A DNA stretch of 62,795 bases from Actinoplanes nipponensis (GCF_016862275.1 NZ_BOMQ01000102.1:1-62795); one strand, 5' to 3'. Shown: positions 33,028 to 41,997, counted from the first letter of the stretch. Notes: generated from the letters alone by a model not told the origin. Numbers and translations are program-made.

Positions 33028-34107
33028 TCACCCGAGACGGTCGTGCAGCCAGTCCGCCAGGCAGGCCATCTTCTCGCTCTGGATCTCGTAGAGGCAGTGG
33101 CCGCCCCGGGCGAACACGACGGTCTCGGCCAGGCCGGGACGGACCCGCCCGGCGAGCTGGCCGGCGTGCCCCAGCGGATAGATCAGGTCCTTGCCGCCGT
33201 GCAGCAGCAGGGTGGGCCGGTCGACCCGGGCGTCCTCGGGCCAGCGCCAGGCCGCGGCCCGGGCCTGGGCCGCGGCGGCGTCGGTGAGGCCGCACATCGC
33301 GCCGAAGACGTGCGCCCCGCTCGCGAACCGCACCACCGGCGCGCCCGGCACATCCGAGCCGCTCACACAGCAGGCGGCGTCGATCGCCGCGATCCGGGCG
33401 GCGCCCAGGGCCGCCCAGTACGCGCCGGCGCTGTGCCCCAGGATGCCGATGCGCTGGTAGCCGTACCGCCGGGCGGCCGCCACGACCCGGCGAAGGGCCT
33501 CGACCTGCTGCTCGTCGTCGCGGAAGGGCACGCCGTCGACCAGGCGCACCCCGCCCTGACCGGGGATGTCCGCGAGCACCACGTCCAGCCCCCGGGCCAG
33601 CAGGTGCCGCGCGGAGGTCTCGTGGCTCTCGGCCCAGCCGGTGTTCCCGCCGAGCACGACGACACAGGCCGGGGCGGTCCCGCCGGCGCTGCCGCGCAGC
33701 CGCCAGCCGTGCACCCAGCCCTCGATCATGATCCGTTCCCCGGCCGGCCGGCGCAGCGCCATCGCGCGGGCGAACGCCGCCGCGGACCGGCCGAACAGGT
33801 CGCGCATCTGCTCGTCGTCGCGGATCAGCGTGCTGTGGGCGCAGCGGTAGCAGGCCGCGGCGAGCAGGAACGCCTCCGCGGCCGTGGCCGGGTGCGCGCG
33901 CGCCGCGGCCGCGGCCGCCCGGGCCGACTGACGGTCGCCGAGCTCGACGAGGGTGGCGGACCAGTCCTCGCCGGCGCCGGTGCGCTCCTGCAGCTCGAAG
34001 ACGTCGGTGAAGTCCATGCCCTGGGTGAGCATCCGGGCCGGGGGCATGCTGCGCTGGTTGCGGCGCAACGCCAGCCGGCCCGGGCTCCGGGTGGCCGGCG
34101 CGGTCAC
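33028..34107 (-). CDS. Alpha/beta hydrolase embedded in the lasso operon
   Basis: This 359-aa hydrolase resembles the FrsA/dienelactone-hydrolase-like group, with an N-terminal helical region of about 110 residues. The nucleophile elbow GHSAG lies near 222, a likely acid in HGGKDLIYP near 305, and His in ARGGHCLYE near 334. The GTG at 34107 overlaps the oxygenase stop (GTGA), so it is the last gene of the lasso operon. It is not of the prolyl-oligopeptidase type of the known lasso isopeptidases (AtxE), which have a beta-propeller. It may hydrolyse an ester or amide on the peptide, give immunity, or act as a tailoring enzyme. No function can be assigned with confidence. Confidence 0.85.
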   Translation of the reverse strand: MTAPATRSPGRLALRRNQRSMPPARMLTQGMDFTDVFELQERTGAGEDWSATLVELGDRQSARAAAAAARAHPATAAEAFLLAAACYRCAHSTLIRDDEQMRDLFGRSAAAFARAMALRRPAGERIMIEGWVHGWRLRGSAGGTAPACVVVLGGNTGWAESHETSARHLLARGLDVVLADIPGQGGVRLVDGVPFRDDEQQVEALRRVVAAARRYGYQRIGILGHSAGAYWAALGAARIAAIDAACCVSGSDVPGAPVVRFASGAHVFGAMCGLTDAAAAQARAAAWRWPEDARVDRPTLLLHGGKDLIYPLGHAGQLAGRVRPGLAETVVFARGGHCLYEIQSEKMACLADWLHDRLG

Positions 34108-34907
34108 GGCCGGCCCGCCACGGTGGCGCGGTGGGTCACCTTGCGGCCGGCGCCGGCCACCGGGACGGCCTTGTGCATCACCGCGTAGTTGTCCCAGATC
34201 AGCAGGTCGCCGACGGTCCAGCGGTGGCGGTACAGCCGCTGCGGCGCGGTCGCGGTGGCGTAGAGCCGGGACAGCACCCGGGCCCCCCGGGCCTCGTCCA
34301 GGCCGTCGATCGTGCGCAGCCAGCGTTCGTTGAGGTGCAGCGCCCGTTCGCCGGTGTCCGGCTGCTCGCGGACCAGCGGACGATGCACGTCGCGCAGCTC
34401 GGCCAGCTTGCTGCGCTGTTCCTCCGGCGACATCCGCACCGTCTTCATCGCCGAGGCCACCGCCATGCTGCGGGCGGCGATCCGCCGGCAGGGGTAGAAC
34501 GCGGTACGCCCGTCGATCAGCTCGCGCAGCTCCGGGTCCAGCGCCCGGTACGCGGCCCGCATGTCGGCGAACAACGTCTCGCCGCTGGCCGCCGGCGCCT
34601 CGATGCAGTGCAGCAGCGTGACCTCCGTCGGCACCTCGGCGTACGAGCCGTCGGCGTGCCAGTACTGACCGCCGGCGTTGGCGCCGAGCCCGGGCACGTT
34701 GGACTGCAACCGCAGCACCGGCCGGCCCGGCACCTGGTGCTCGCGCGGGAACACCACGTCGGGCCGGCCGAACCAGCCGGCCAGCTCGGTCAGCCCGCCG
34801 TCCCCGCCGGTGAAGCCGGTCAGGTGCAGGACCCCGTGCCGGCGCAGCAGGGCCCGCACCCGGTCCCGGTCCCGCGTCGCGGCCGTGACGGCCTCCAGGC
34901 GCAGCAT
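34104..34907 (-). CDS. TauD-family Fe(II)/2-oxoglutarate oxygenase, lasso peptide tailoring
   Basis: This 267-aa oxygenase has the iron motif H-x-D in QYWHADGSY (His near residue 83) and the distal His in LLIWDNYAVMHKAV near 245. It follows the B2 protease after a 1-bp gap and overlaps the hydrolase, so it is part of the lasso operon. Canucin A is, as I recall, a lasso peptide whose C-terminal Asp is beta-hydroxylated by an iron/2-oxoglutarate enzyme coded in its cluster. The precursor here also ends in Asp, and Asp8 of the ring is a second possible site. The hydroxylation target is inferred; the enzyme family is clear. Confidence 0.9.
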   Translation of the reverse strand: MLRLEAVTAATRDRDRVRALLRRHGVLHLTGFTGGDGGLTELAGWFGRPDVVFPREHQVPGRPVLRLQSNVPGLGANAGGQYWHADGSYAEVPTEVTLLHCIEAPAASGETLFADMRAAYRALDPELRELIDGRTAFYPCRRIAARSMAVASAMKTVRMSPEEQRSKLAELRDVHRPLVREQPDTGERALHLNERWLRTIDGLDEARGARVLSRLYATATAPQRLYRHRWTVGDLLIWDNYAVMHKAVPVAGAGRKVTHRATVAGRP

Positions 34908-34908
34908 C

Positions 34909-35340
34909 TCAGCGCCTCCCCGACCGGTCCGGCGGCGGCACCGTGATCAGCGCCCGGTGATAGCCCGCCGGGTACGGCTCGTCGACCGGCGCGCCGTCGA
35001 CCTCCACCCAGGCGTGCGCCATGAAGGGGTTCATCCGGATGCCCGAGCACCAGGTGGGCCACGCGCCGTGCAGCCGGCACAGCAGCGCGACGGCGATGGC
35101 CCGCTGCACGCAGCCCTCCCCCGCGCACCGCACGCTGACCGCGACGACCGCGGCCCGGGCGACGGCGGCCTCGGCCGCGGTGGCCGGCCGGGCGCCGGTC
35201 CGCAGCGCGACCAGCACCCGGCGGATCCGGGCCGGGGACCGGCCGGCGAGCAGCCGGGCCAGCCCGACGGCGAGCAGCGGCGCCGGGCGCCGGTACCAGG
35301 ACAGCCGGGGACGCTCGGTGATCGCGACCTGGATGCTCAT
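34909..35340 (-). CDS. Lasso peptide leader peptidase (B2, transglutaminase-like)
   Basis: This 143-aa cysteine protease removes the leader from the lasso precursor. The triad is visible: Cys in RCAGEGCVQRAIAVALLC (about 73-90), His in FMAHAWVEVDG and Asp in APVDEPYPAGYH. The segment MNPFMAHAWVEV is characteristic of lasso B2 proteins. It lacks the RRE domain, which is coded separately in the gene just upstream, the split B1/B2 layout common in actinobacteria. ATG 35340 overlaps the B1 stop. Confidence 0.95.
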   Translation of the reverse strand: MSIQVAITERPRLSWYRRPAPLLAVGLARLLAGRSPARIRRVLVALRTGARPATAAEAAVARAAVVAVSVRCAGEGCVQRAIAVALLCRLHGAWPTWCSGIRMNPFMAHAWVEVDGAPVDEPYPAGYHRALITVPPPDRSGRR

Positions 35341-35594
35341 GCCGCCAGCAGTCCCGCCTCGCGGAGCCGGCCGAGCAGCGCGTGCGCGTCCGCCTCGGCC
35401 TGCTCCGGGCTCACCGGGAAGGCGCCGGCCAGCGCCGCGCCGGCGTCCCGCGGGGTACGCCCGGCGAGCAGCTCCCGCAGCACCACGGCGCCGCTGCGGT
35501 TGAGCTGCCAGTACCGGCCGGTCCGCTCGTCGAGCAGGACCACGCCGTGGTCGGTCTCCGCGATCGAGACGCTCTCGTTGATCACTGTGGACAT
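35337..35594 (-). CDS. Lasso peptide RRE protein (B1, PqqD-like)
   Basis: This 85-aa PqqD-like RiPP recognition element binds the precursor leader and delivers it to the protease and cyclase. The beta-strand/winged-helix pattern GVVLLDERTGRYWQLNRSG followed by AVVLRELLAG is typical. The start at 35594 lies 1 bp from the cyclase stop. A longer in-frame ATG (35837) lies inside the cyclase gene and was rejected. Confidence 0.95.
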   Translation of the reverse strand: MSTVINESVSIAETDHGVVLLDERTGRYWQLNRSGAVVLRELLAGRTPRDAGAALAGAFPVSPEQAEADAHALLGRLREAGLLAA

Positions 35595-35595
35595 G

Positions 35596-37452
35596 TCACG
35601 CTCCTGACATCGGGACCGGAACCGGCTTCTGCTGCCGGCTCCTGAGCCAGTTCTCGGTGGCCATGGCGGCGTCGAGCGCGATCTGCGGCACGCCGGGTGG
35701 GTAGGCGGCCAGTGCCGCGTGGCGCAGGGCGGCGGTGTCGACCAGGCCGTGCTCGGCGACGAGCGGTCCGTCGAAGATCTCGGCCACCTGGTCGCGGTGC
35801 CGGCGCAGGCCCCGGAAGTAGTCCTCGGAGAACTCACCCTTGGTGGCCCGCCGCAGCGTCTCCACCGGCAGGGTGTCGCGCATGGCCGCGACCATCAGCG
35901 GCTTGTACGACCATGGCGTCGTCCGTTCCTCGGGCCGGACGGCGAGGCAGGCCTCGATGACGCGGTCGTCCAGGTAGGGCGCGTGCAGGGTGGCGCCCTG
36001 CGCGGCGGTGAGGCTCTGCGCGAGCCGGACCACCGAGCCGAGCTGACGGGCGATGTCCAGCCCGAGGTGCCCGGCCCGGTCCCGGGCGAGCGGCTCGGCC
36101 CCGGCGGCGAGCTCGCGGATCCGGGCCTCGAGCGCGCCCACGGCGTCGCGGTTGACCCACGGCGGCATCCGCAGCGGGTAGTCCCAGGCGAACATGGGCC
36201 GGGTCAGCGGCGGGAACGGCGCGACGAGGCTGCCGGCCTGCTCGGCGAGCCACGACCGGTAGCTGTGCCGCTCGGTCAGGGCGGCCAGGGTGGCGCCCAG
36301 CGACCAGCGCTTGAGGGAGCGGAAGCCGACCATGTGCCGGCGGGCCAGCAGCGGCCGGCGCCACACGAGGCCGTGCAGGTAGTTCGGCTTGGCCATGACG
36401 ACCTCGTCGCCGCCGTGCCCGGTCAGGTGCGCGGTGGCGCCGTTCGCGCCCAGCCAGGCCGACACCCGCCGGATCCGCGAGACGGTGCGGATCCACCGGA
36501 TCGGCTCGTCCAGGCCGGTCACCGGCTCGGCCACCCCGTCGAACATCTCGGGCAGCTCACCGGGCCGGAACACCTGGTGGGTGATGTGCCCGGCGGTGAG
36601 GACCTCGGTGCTGCCGGCCGCCCACACGTGGTCGTCGTGCACCGGGTCGGCGACGCCCATGCGGACGGTGGTCAGCCGCCCGGCGGTGCGCTCGAGGCTG
36701 CGGGCGGCCAGGAAGCTCACCGGCGTCGAGTCCAGGCCGCCGGAGAGGTCGGTGCCCACGTCGGCGTTGGTGGCGGTCCGGACGTCGACCGCCGCGGCGA
36801 GCGCGTCGCGCAGGCCGTCCGCGCCGCGGGCGACGCTCAGGTGCGGCTCGGGGGGCTGCCACCAGCGGTGCACCCGGGCGCCGCCGTCACCGGTGAGCGA
36901 GAGCCAGCTGTCCGGCGGCACCGCGCTGATCCCGCTCCAGAGCGGCTGGGCCAGCAGCGTCGGGGTGATGACCAGCAGCCGCGACGCCAGCGACACCGGG
37001 TCGATCGGCGCGCCGGTCAGCGCGGCGAGCACCGCGGCCCGGTCGGCGGCGACGGTGATGCCGCCGTGCCGGGCGTGGAACACCTGCCGGACCTGCGAGA
37101 CCGTGCCCTGCGCCCGGACACGGCCGGCGATGCTGGCGACGAGGTGGCTGCTGCCGGCGAGCGACCGGGCCAGCCGGTCGACGCCGGCGGTGTCGCGGAT
37201 GCGCCCGGCCCAGGAGCGCAGCTGGTCCTCGTCGAGGTCGTGGTGGCCGATGACGGCGAGCCGTACGTCGCCCGCCGCGGCCCGCACGAGCCGGCCGTGC
37301 TGCGGGCCGGCCGGCAGCCGGCCGATCAGCCAGGGCCGGCCGGAGGCGTGCGGGTGGACGAATTCAGCGCCGGGACGCACGGCGGCGGCCACGGCGGCCG
37401 CGGCCGGGTGGTCCGGCAGCACCAGGAACCAGGAATCAGTATCTGTCACCAC
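35596..37452 (-). CDS. Lasso peptide cyclase (asparagine synthetase-like, C protein)
   Basis: This 618-aa ATP-dependent cyclase adenylates the ring Asp side chain and joins it to the new N-terminus of the core peptide. The N-terminal glutaminase-like domain lacks the catalytic Cys2, as usual for lasso cyclases. The pyrophosphatase loop TDLSGGLDSTPVSFLAA lies near 240, and GHGGDEV near 345 follows. Two adjacent GTG codons (37452, 37449) can serve as start, with GAGGTGA directly upstream; the second has the better spacing. It follows the precursor gene by 76 bp that contain a strong hairpin. Confidence 0.95.
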   Translation of the reverse strand: MVTDTDSWFLVLPDHPAAAAVAAAVRPGAEFVHPHASGRPWLIGRLPAGPQHGRLVRAAAGDVRLAVIGHHDLDEDQLRSWAGRIRDTAGVDRLARSLAGSSHLVASIAGRVRAQGTVSQVRQVFHARHGGITVAADRAAVLAALTGAPIDPVSLASRLLVITPTLLAQPLWSGISAVPPDSWLSLTGDGGARVHRWWQPPEPHLSVARGADGLRDALAAAVDVRTATNADVGTDLSGGLDSTPVSFLAARSLERTAGRLTTVRMGVADPVHDDHVWAAGSTEVLTAGHITHQVFRPGELPEMFDGVAEPVTGLDEPIRWIRTVSRIRRVSAWLGANGATAHLTGHGGDEVVMAKPNYLHGLVWRRPLLARRHMVGFRSLKRWSLGATLAALTERHSYRSWLAEQAGSLVAPFPPLTRPMFAWDYPLRMPPWVNRDAVGALEARIRELAAGAEPLARDRAGHLGLDIARQLGSVVRLAQSLTAAQGATLHAPYLDDRVIEACLAVRPEERTTPWSYKPLMVAAMRDTLPVETLRRATKGEFSEDYFRGLRRHRDQVAEIFDGPLVAEHGLVDTAALRHAALAAYPPGVPQIALDAAMATENWLRSRQQKPVPVPMSGA

Positions 37453-37470
37453 TCACCTCGCTCGAGGAGG

Positions 37471-37508
37471 GTGCGGCGGACGCGACCCGACGGCCGCGTC
37501 CGCCGCAC
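37471..37508 (-). terminator. Intercistronic hairpin between lasso precursor and cyclase genes
   Basis: GTGCGGCGGACGCG (37,471-37,484) and its exact complement CGCGTCCGCCGCAC (37,495-37,508) form a perfect 14-bp stem with a 10-nt loop. It starts 21 bp past the precursor stop and ends 18 bp before the cyclase start. Such attenuators or mRNA-stabilising hairpins in lasso clusters give more precursor than enzyme. No T-run follows, so read-through is expected. Confidence 0.85.
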
Positions 37509-37528
37509 CTTTACGGGGCTTTCGGTCG

Positions 37529-37672
37529 TCAGTCGAGCGCGACGAAGAAGTCGAGCAGCGCCGGGCCGACGCCCTTGGTCAGCTCGGTGTAGTCGCCCAG
37601 GTCGACCAGGGCCGGAGCCTCGTAGGCGTTGTTCTCGAACAGCTCGTTGTCGACGTTGTTCTCGTTGTCCAT
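37529..37672 (-). CDS. Lasso peptide precursor (A), 47 aa
   Basis: This gene is too short for routine calling. It codes for a 47-aa peptide with an acidic, Asn-rich leader (residues 1-33). The leader carries the RRE-binding pattern YxxPxLxxxGxxxxxT at residues 17-32 with every fixed position present (Y17, P20, L22, G26, T32). Thr32 is the conserved penultimate leader residue, so cleavage after K33 gives the core GVGPALLDFFVALD. Gly1 and Asp8 fit an 8-residue macrolactam, leaving a 6-residue tail FFVALD. The bulky FF just after the ring could act as plug. GGAGGAAAAGTC before the ATG is an excellent ribosome-binding site. The cyclase, RRE and protease genes follow directly. Confidence 0.95.
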   Translation of the reverse strand: MDNENNVDNELFENNAYEAPALVDLGDYTELTKGVGPALLDFFVALD

Positions 37673-37725
37673 GACTTTTCCTCCTCGTTTCGACATTGCC
37701 TTTCAGAACCCTCGAGGTAAGACCG

Positions 37726-37756
37726 AAGATACCGCAATGACATCGGCTTGAGTCAA
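37726..37756 (-). promoter_or_regulatory. Candidate lasso-operon promoter with CAATGACA direct repeats
   Basis: Read leftward, TTGACT (37,756-37,751) and TATCTT (37,731-37,726) are separated by 19 bp, longer than ideal, about 54 bp before the precursor ATG. The octamer CAATGACA occurs at 37,735-37,742 and 37,754-37,761, spaced 19 bp start to start; the second copy overlaps the -35 element. This looks like a regulator-controlled promoter. The spacing makes the call tentative. Confidence 0.45.
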
Positions 37757-37937
37757 TGACAACTTATTGCCGGAAAGGCACCGGAAAAAGGTGGCCGCAC
37801 CGTCACCCTAAAACGCCCGGGAGGGTACCGGCGCGCCCTTGACAGCTAGCTGCCACCACGCCCGCCGGCTGTCACGCAGGCCGCTCCCGGCCGATTGGCC
37901 GTTTACCGCCGGCCGCGCCGGCCCTTGAATCGTCACC

Positions 37938-38846
37938 ATGGGAACCGATGCCGTCGCCCGCCGCCTGTGGGAGCTCTACGAGCCGCTGCACGCCGTCACC
38001 TATTTCGCGCCCGAGGCCCGGGCCGCCTTCGTCGACGCCGGACTGCGCGGGTTCTGGCGGGGCTACTTCGCCGGCCGGGCGGCCCCGCTCGGCCCGGTGC
38101 CGGCGGCGCCCGTCACCGCGTTGTTCTTCTCCTTCGCGCCCGCCATGGTGGCCCGGGCCCTGCCCGACGTGTGGCAGCGCGCGTCACCCGAGCAGACCCT
38201 GGCCGCACGTACCGACGGCGCGGTGGCCGCGCTGCGGGCGCTCCTGCCCCCCGATCCGCCGCGCTGGGCGGAGGCCGCCGACCTGCTGGAGGCCGCGGCC
38301 CGGGCCGCGGCGACCGACGGCCGCGCGCTGGGCGCGGCCAATGCCGCGCTGCCCCGCCCGGACGACGCGCTCGCGCGGCTGTGGCTGGCCGCCACGGTGC
38401 TGCGCGAGCATCGCGGCGACGGGCACATCGCCGCGCTGGTGACCGCCGGGCTGACCGGCCGCGAGGCTCTCGTGCTGCGCGACGCGCTGTACGGCGGCCG
38501 GGACCAGTTGCAGCCCAACCGCGGCTGGACCGACGCCGAGTGGGACGACGCCCGCCGGGCGCTGGCGCACCGCGGGTGGCTGGACGACGACGGCCGGCCC
38601 ACCGCCGCCGGGGCGGACGTGCACCGCGTCGTCGAGGACCGCACCGATCAGCTGGCCGCCCAGCCGTGGTCCCCGCTGAGCCCCGCCGACCGGACCCGGC
38701 TGGCGGAGCTGCTGACCCCGCTGGCCGCCGCGGCCGAGGTGGTCATCCCCTATCCCAATCCGATGGGTGTCCCCCGCGCGGGGCGGGCGGACCGGGCCAG
38801 CAGCCAGGCCACCGGCACCGACAACCCGTACATCAGCAGCCCGTAG
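37938..38846 (+). CDS. SCO6745-family helix-turn-helix-like protein
   Basis: This 302-aa protein matches the actinobacterial SCO6745 family: N-terminal RRLWELYEPLHAVTYFAPEARAAF, a central FFSFAPAMVARALPDVW segment, GREALVLRDALYG, and a MarR-like winged-helix region (RGWTDAEWDDARRALAHRGWLDDDGRPTAAG, read as separate strands and helices). Its role is unknown; the family is often called a putative transcriptional regulator. It is divergent from the lasso precursor, sharing a 265-bp upstream region. Its last 97 bp overlap, on the opposite strand, the end of the BASS transporter gene. IPYPNPMG near the end matches the usual family C-terminus, so the overlap seems genuine. Confidence 0.8.
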   Translation: MGTDAVARRLWELYEPLHAVTYFAPEARAAFVDAGLRGFWRGYFAGRAAPLGPVPAAPVTALFFSFAPAMVARALPDVWQRASPEQTLAARTDGAVAALRALLPPDPPRWAEAADLLEAAARAAATDGRALGAANAALPRPDDALARLWLAATVLREHRGDGHIAALVTAGLTGREALVLRDALYGGRDQLQPNRGWTDAEWDDARRALAHRGWLDDDGRPTAAGADVHRVVEDRTDQLAAQPWSPLSPADRTRLAELLTPLAAAAEVVIPYPNPMGVPRAGRADRASSQATGTDNPYISSP

Positions 38847-39594
38847 GCGAGCAGGGCCAGCACCACCGTGGCGGAGGCGGCCGACGCCACGAACAGGGCC
38901 AGCGACAGGTTCCGTACGGTGGTCGTCATCGCCACGGCCCGGCCCACCGCCGCCGGGCCGGGCCACGGCAGCAGCACGGACGCCAGGCACGCCGCCACGA
39001 GCACCGCGACGACGGCGACGGCCCTCCCGCCGAGCAGCGGCAGCCGGCCCGCGCCGGTCACCACGAAGTACGCCACCAGCGCCGCCAGCAGCACGTCGGC
39101 GACCCGCCGCGCGCCCCGGTGCACCCGGTGGGCGCGGCGGGGCCGGCGGCGCAGCAGCACCATGCCCGCGGCCAGCGGCACCAGTTGGGCGACCAGGGCG
39201 GCGCCGACCAGCAGCGCACCTCCGCCGCCGGCCGGGAGCAGATCGTGGCCGGCGACCGACGCCCAGACCGGGACGCTGATCAGGCCAAGCGGCGCGTGGA
39301 TGCCCTGCAGGGCGGCGCTGACGGCCAGGTCCCCGCGGGCGTGCAGGGTCAGCAACGCGCCGGTTCCGCCGCCCGGCGACGCGGCGGCCAGCACGATGCC
39401 CAGCGCGGCGTCCGGGGCGAGACCGGCCAGCCGGGTCAGCGCCACGGCCGCGCCCGGCACGACGATCACGTTGAGGACCACGGCGGCCGCCAGGACCGCC
39501 GGACGGCGGGCCAGGGTGCGGAAGTCGCCGGCCGTCAGCGCCGTACCGATGGCCAGCATCGAGGCGATCAGCAGCGCGGCGACCGCGACCGTGC

Positions 39595-39598
<4 letters not shown>
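38750..39598 (-). CDS. Bile acid:sodium symporter (BASS) family transporter
   Basis: This 282-aa membrane protein has eight to ten hydrophobic helices. Family features include GIVLAAASPGGGTGALLTLHARGDLAVS and the later AVAMTTTVRNLSLALFVAS. The GTG at 39598 overlaps the monooxygenase stop (GTGA); the longer frame upstream belongs to that gene. It lacks clear ACR3 signature Cys residues, so arsenite export is not shown, but it is coupled to a flavin monooxygenase and faces an ArsR regulator. The substrate is unknown. Confidence 0.88.
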
Positions 39599-40662
<1,064 letters not shown>

Positions 40663-40674
40663 GGCGTCAATGTA

Positions 40675-40696
40675 TCGTCAAATCGCGTAATGACGA
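40675..40696. promoter_or_regulatory. ArsR-type operator in divergent promoter
   Basis: TCGTCA and TGACGA form a perfect 6-bp inverted repeat with a 10-bp AT-containing spacer in the 79-bp gap between the monooxygenase and ArsR1 genes. The dyad lies where an ArsR dimer could block both promoters. Confidence 0.6.
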
Positions 40697-40741
40697 AATG
40701 TTGTCCCCGGGCGGCGCCCCGATGGGGCAGACTGGAACCCG

Positions 40742-41071
40742 ATGACCACGCCACCGACCCTCGACGGGTCCGCCCGCGACTTCCTCAAGGCCCTGGCCAG
40801 CGAGACCCGCCAGCAGATCCTGACCATGTTCGCCGGTGGGCAGGAGCTCACCGTCGGCGAGATCGCCGACCGTTGCGGGCTGGGCCAGTCCACCGCCAGC
40901 GAGCAACTGGCCGTACTGCGCCGCGGCGGCCTGGTCACCGCGACCCGGCAGGGCAAGCTCGTGCGCTACCGGGCCGACCCGGCCACCATCGGCGCTCGCC
41001 TGACCGAGTTGCAGGGCTACCTGGCCTGCTGCTGCCCGCCCGCGGACGGGTCCGCGCCGGCGCCGGACTGA
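40742..41071 (+). CDS. ArsR-family repressor 1
   Basis: This 109-aa winged-helix repressor has ASETRQQILTMFAGG, then the recognition helix LGQSTASEQLAVLRRGGLVTATRQG and wing KLVRYRADP. The C-terminus holds three consecutive cysteines (YLACCCPPAD), suited to binding a soft metal(loid). It is divergent from the flavin monooxygenase/BASS operon, the usual arrangement for local control. Inducer unknown. Confidence 0.9.
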   Translation: MTTPPTLDGSARDFLKALASETRQQILTMFAGGQELTVGEIADRCGLGQSTASEQLAVLRRGGLVTATRQGKLVRYRADPATIGARLTELQGYLACCCPPADGSAPAPD

Positions 41072-41092
41072 CCGCCGGCGCCACCCGCTACA

Positions 41093-41123
41093 CTTCATCG
41101 GTAATCGGCGATCGACGATGAAG
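41093..41123. promoter_or_regulatory. ArsR2 operator, inverted repeat CTTCATCG/CGATGAAG
   Basis: A perfect 8-bp inverted repeat with a 15-bp spacer lies directly upstream of ArsR2, ending 8 bp before its ATG. Spacing and AT-content suit an ArsR/SmtB dimer site and suggest autoregulation of the ArsR2-acetyltransferase-MFS operon. Confidence 0.65.
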
Positions 41124-41131
41124 GCGGGGCC

Positions 41132-41461
41132 ATGGCAGACCTGCTCGACCGGGGCACCGCCCAGGAGTACGCCTCCTGGTTCCGGGCCCTCGCCGACCCC
41201 ACGCGGGTGCAGATCGTGGAGTATCTGGCCCGGCGGGACCGGCCGCTGCCGGTGGCGGAGATCGTCGCCGCGGTCGGCCTGGCCCAGTCCACCGTCTCGC
41301 AACACCTCAAGGTCCTCACCGAGGCACGCTTCGTCCTGGTCGAGCCGGTGGGCACGGCCCGGCACTACCGGATCAACGCCCGCTGCGTCGCCTGCTTCCC
41401 GTCCGCCGCCGACGTCGTGATGGGCCGCCCGGCGCCGAATCGCTCCATGGGGTGCTCGTGA
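41132..41461 (+). CDS. ArsR-family repressor 2
   Basis: This 109-aa winged-helix repressor shows FRALADPTRVQIVEYLARRD, the recognition helix LAQSTVSQHLKVLTEARF and the wing VGTARHYRINARCVACFPSAADVVMG. The two Cys in ARCVACFP are typical of ArsR proteins next to acetyltransferase/arsenic genes and probably bind As(III) or an organoarsenical. It is the first gene of a rightward operon with an acetyltransferase and an MFS exporter. Confidence 0.9.
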   Translation: MADLLDRGTAQEYASWFRALADPTRVQIVEYLARRDRPLPVAEIVAAVGLAQSTVSQHLKVLTEARFVLVEPVGTARHYRINARCVACFPSAADVVMGRPAPNRSMGCS

Positions 41462-41970
41462 CCGCCGTCGCGATCCGGGCCATGCGCGCCGCGGACGCCG
41501 CCCGGGTGCTCGCGATCTACCAGGCCGGCATGGACGCCGGCAACGCCAGCTTCGAACACACCGCCCCCACCTGGCCGGCGTTCGACGCGGGCCGGCTGCC
41601 CGCCCATCGCTTCGTCGCCGTCGAGCCCGGCGATCCCGGCACGGTGCTCGGCTGGGTCGCGGTCTCGGCGGTCTCCGCCCGCGCGGTGTACGCCGGCGTG
41701 GTCGAGCACTCGGTCTACGTCGACCCGGGCGCCCGCCGGCGCGGGGTGGGCCGCGCGCTGCTCGACGCGCTCATCGCCGCCACCGAGGCCGCCGGCATCT
41801 GGACCATCCAGTCCGGGGTCTTCCCCGAGAACACCGCCAGCCTCGCGCTGCACCACGCCGCCGGCTTCCGCACCGTCGGCATCCGCGAACGCGTCGGCCG
41901 CCACCCCGCCCAGGGCAACCGGTGGCGGGACGTGGTCTTCATCGAACGCCGCAGCCCGTACATCACCTGA
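41458..41970 (+). CDS. PAT/ArsN1-like GNAT N-acetyltransferase
   Basis: This GNAT enzyme of about 170 aa resembles phosphinothricin/arsinothricin acetyltransferases: YQAGMDAGNASFEHTAPTW, VYVDPGARRRGVGRALLDAL (acetyl-CoA loop R-R-x-G-x-G) and FPENTASLALHHAAGFRTVGIRERVG. GTG 41458 overlaps the ArsR2 stop (GTGA); an in-frame GTG two codons earlier is also possible. Next to an As-type ArsR, acetylation of arsinothricin or a related amino acid toxin is a reasonable role. The substrate is inferred. Confidence 0.88.
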   Translation: MTAVAIRAMRAADAARVLAIYQAGMDAGNASFEHTAPTWPAFDAGRLPAHRFVAVEPGDPGTVLGWVAVSAVSARAVYAGVVEHSVYVDPGARRRGVGRALLDALIAATEAAGIWTIQSGVFPENTASLALHHAAGFRTVGIRERVGRHPAQGNRWRDVVFIERRSPYIT

Positions 41971-41997
41971 GCCCGCCGCCCGGATCGGAGCCACCCT

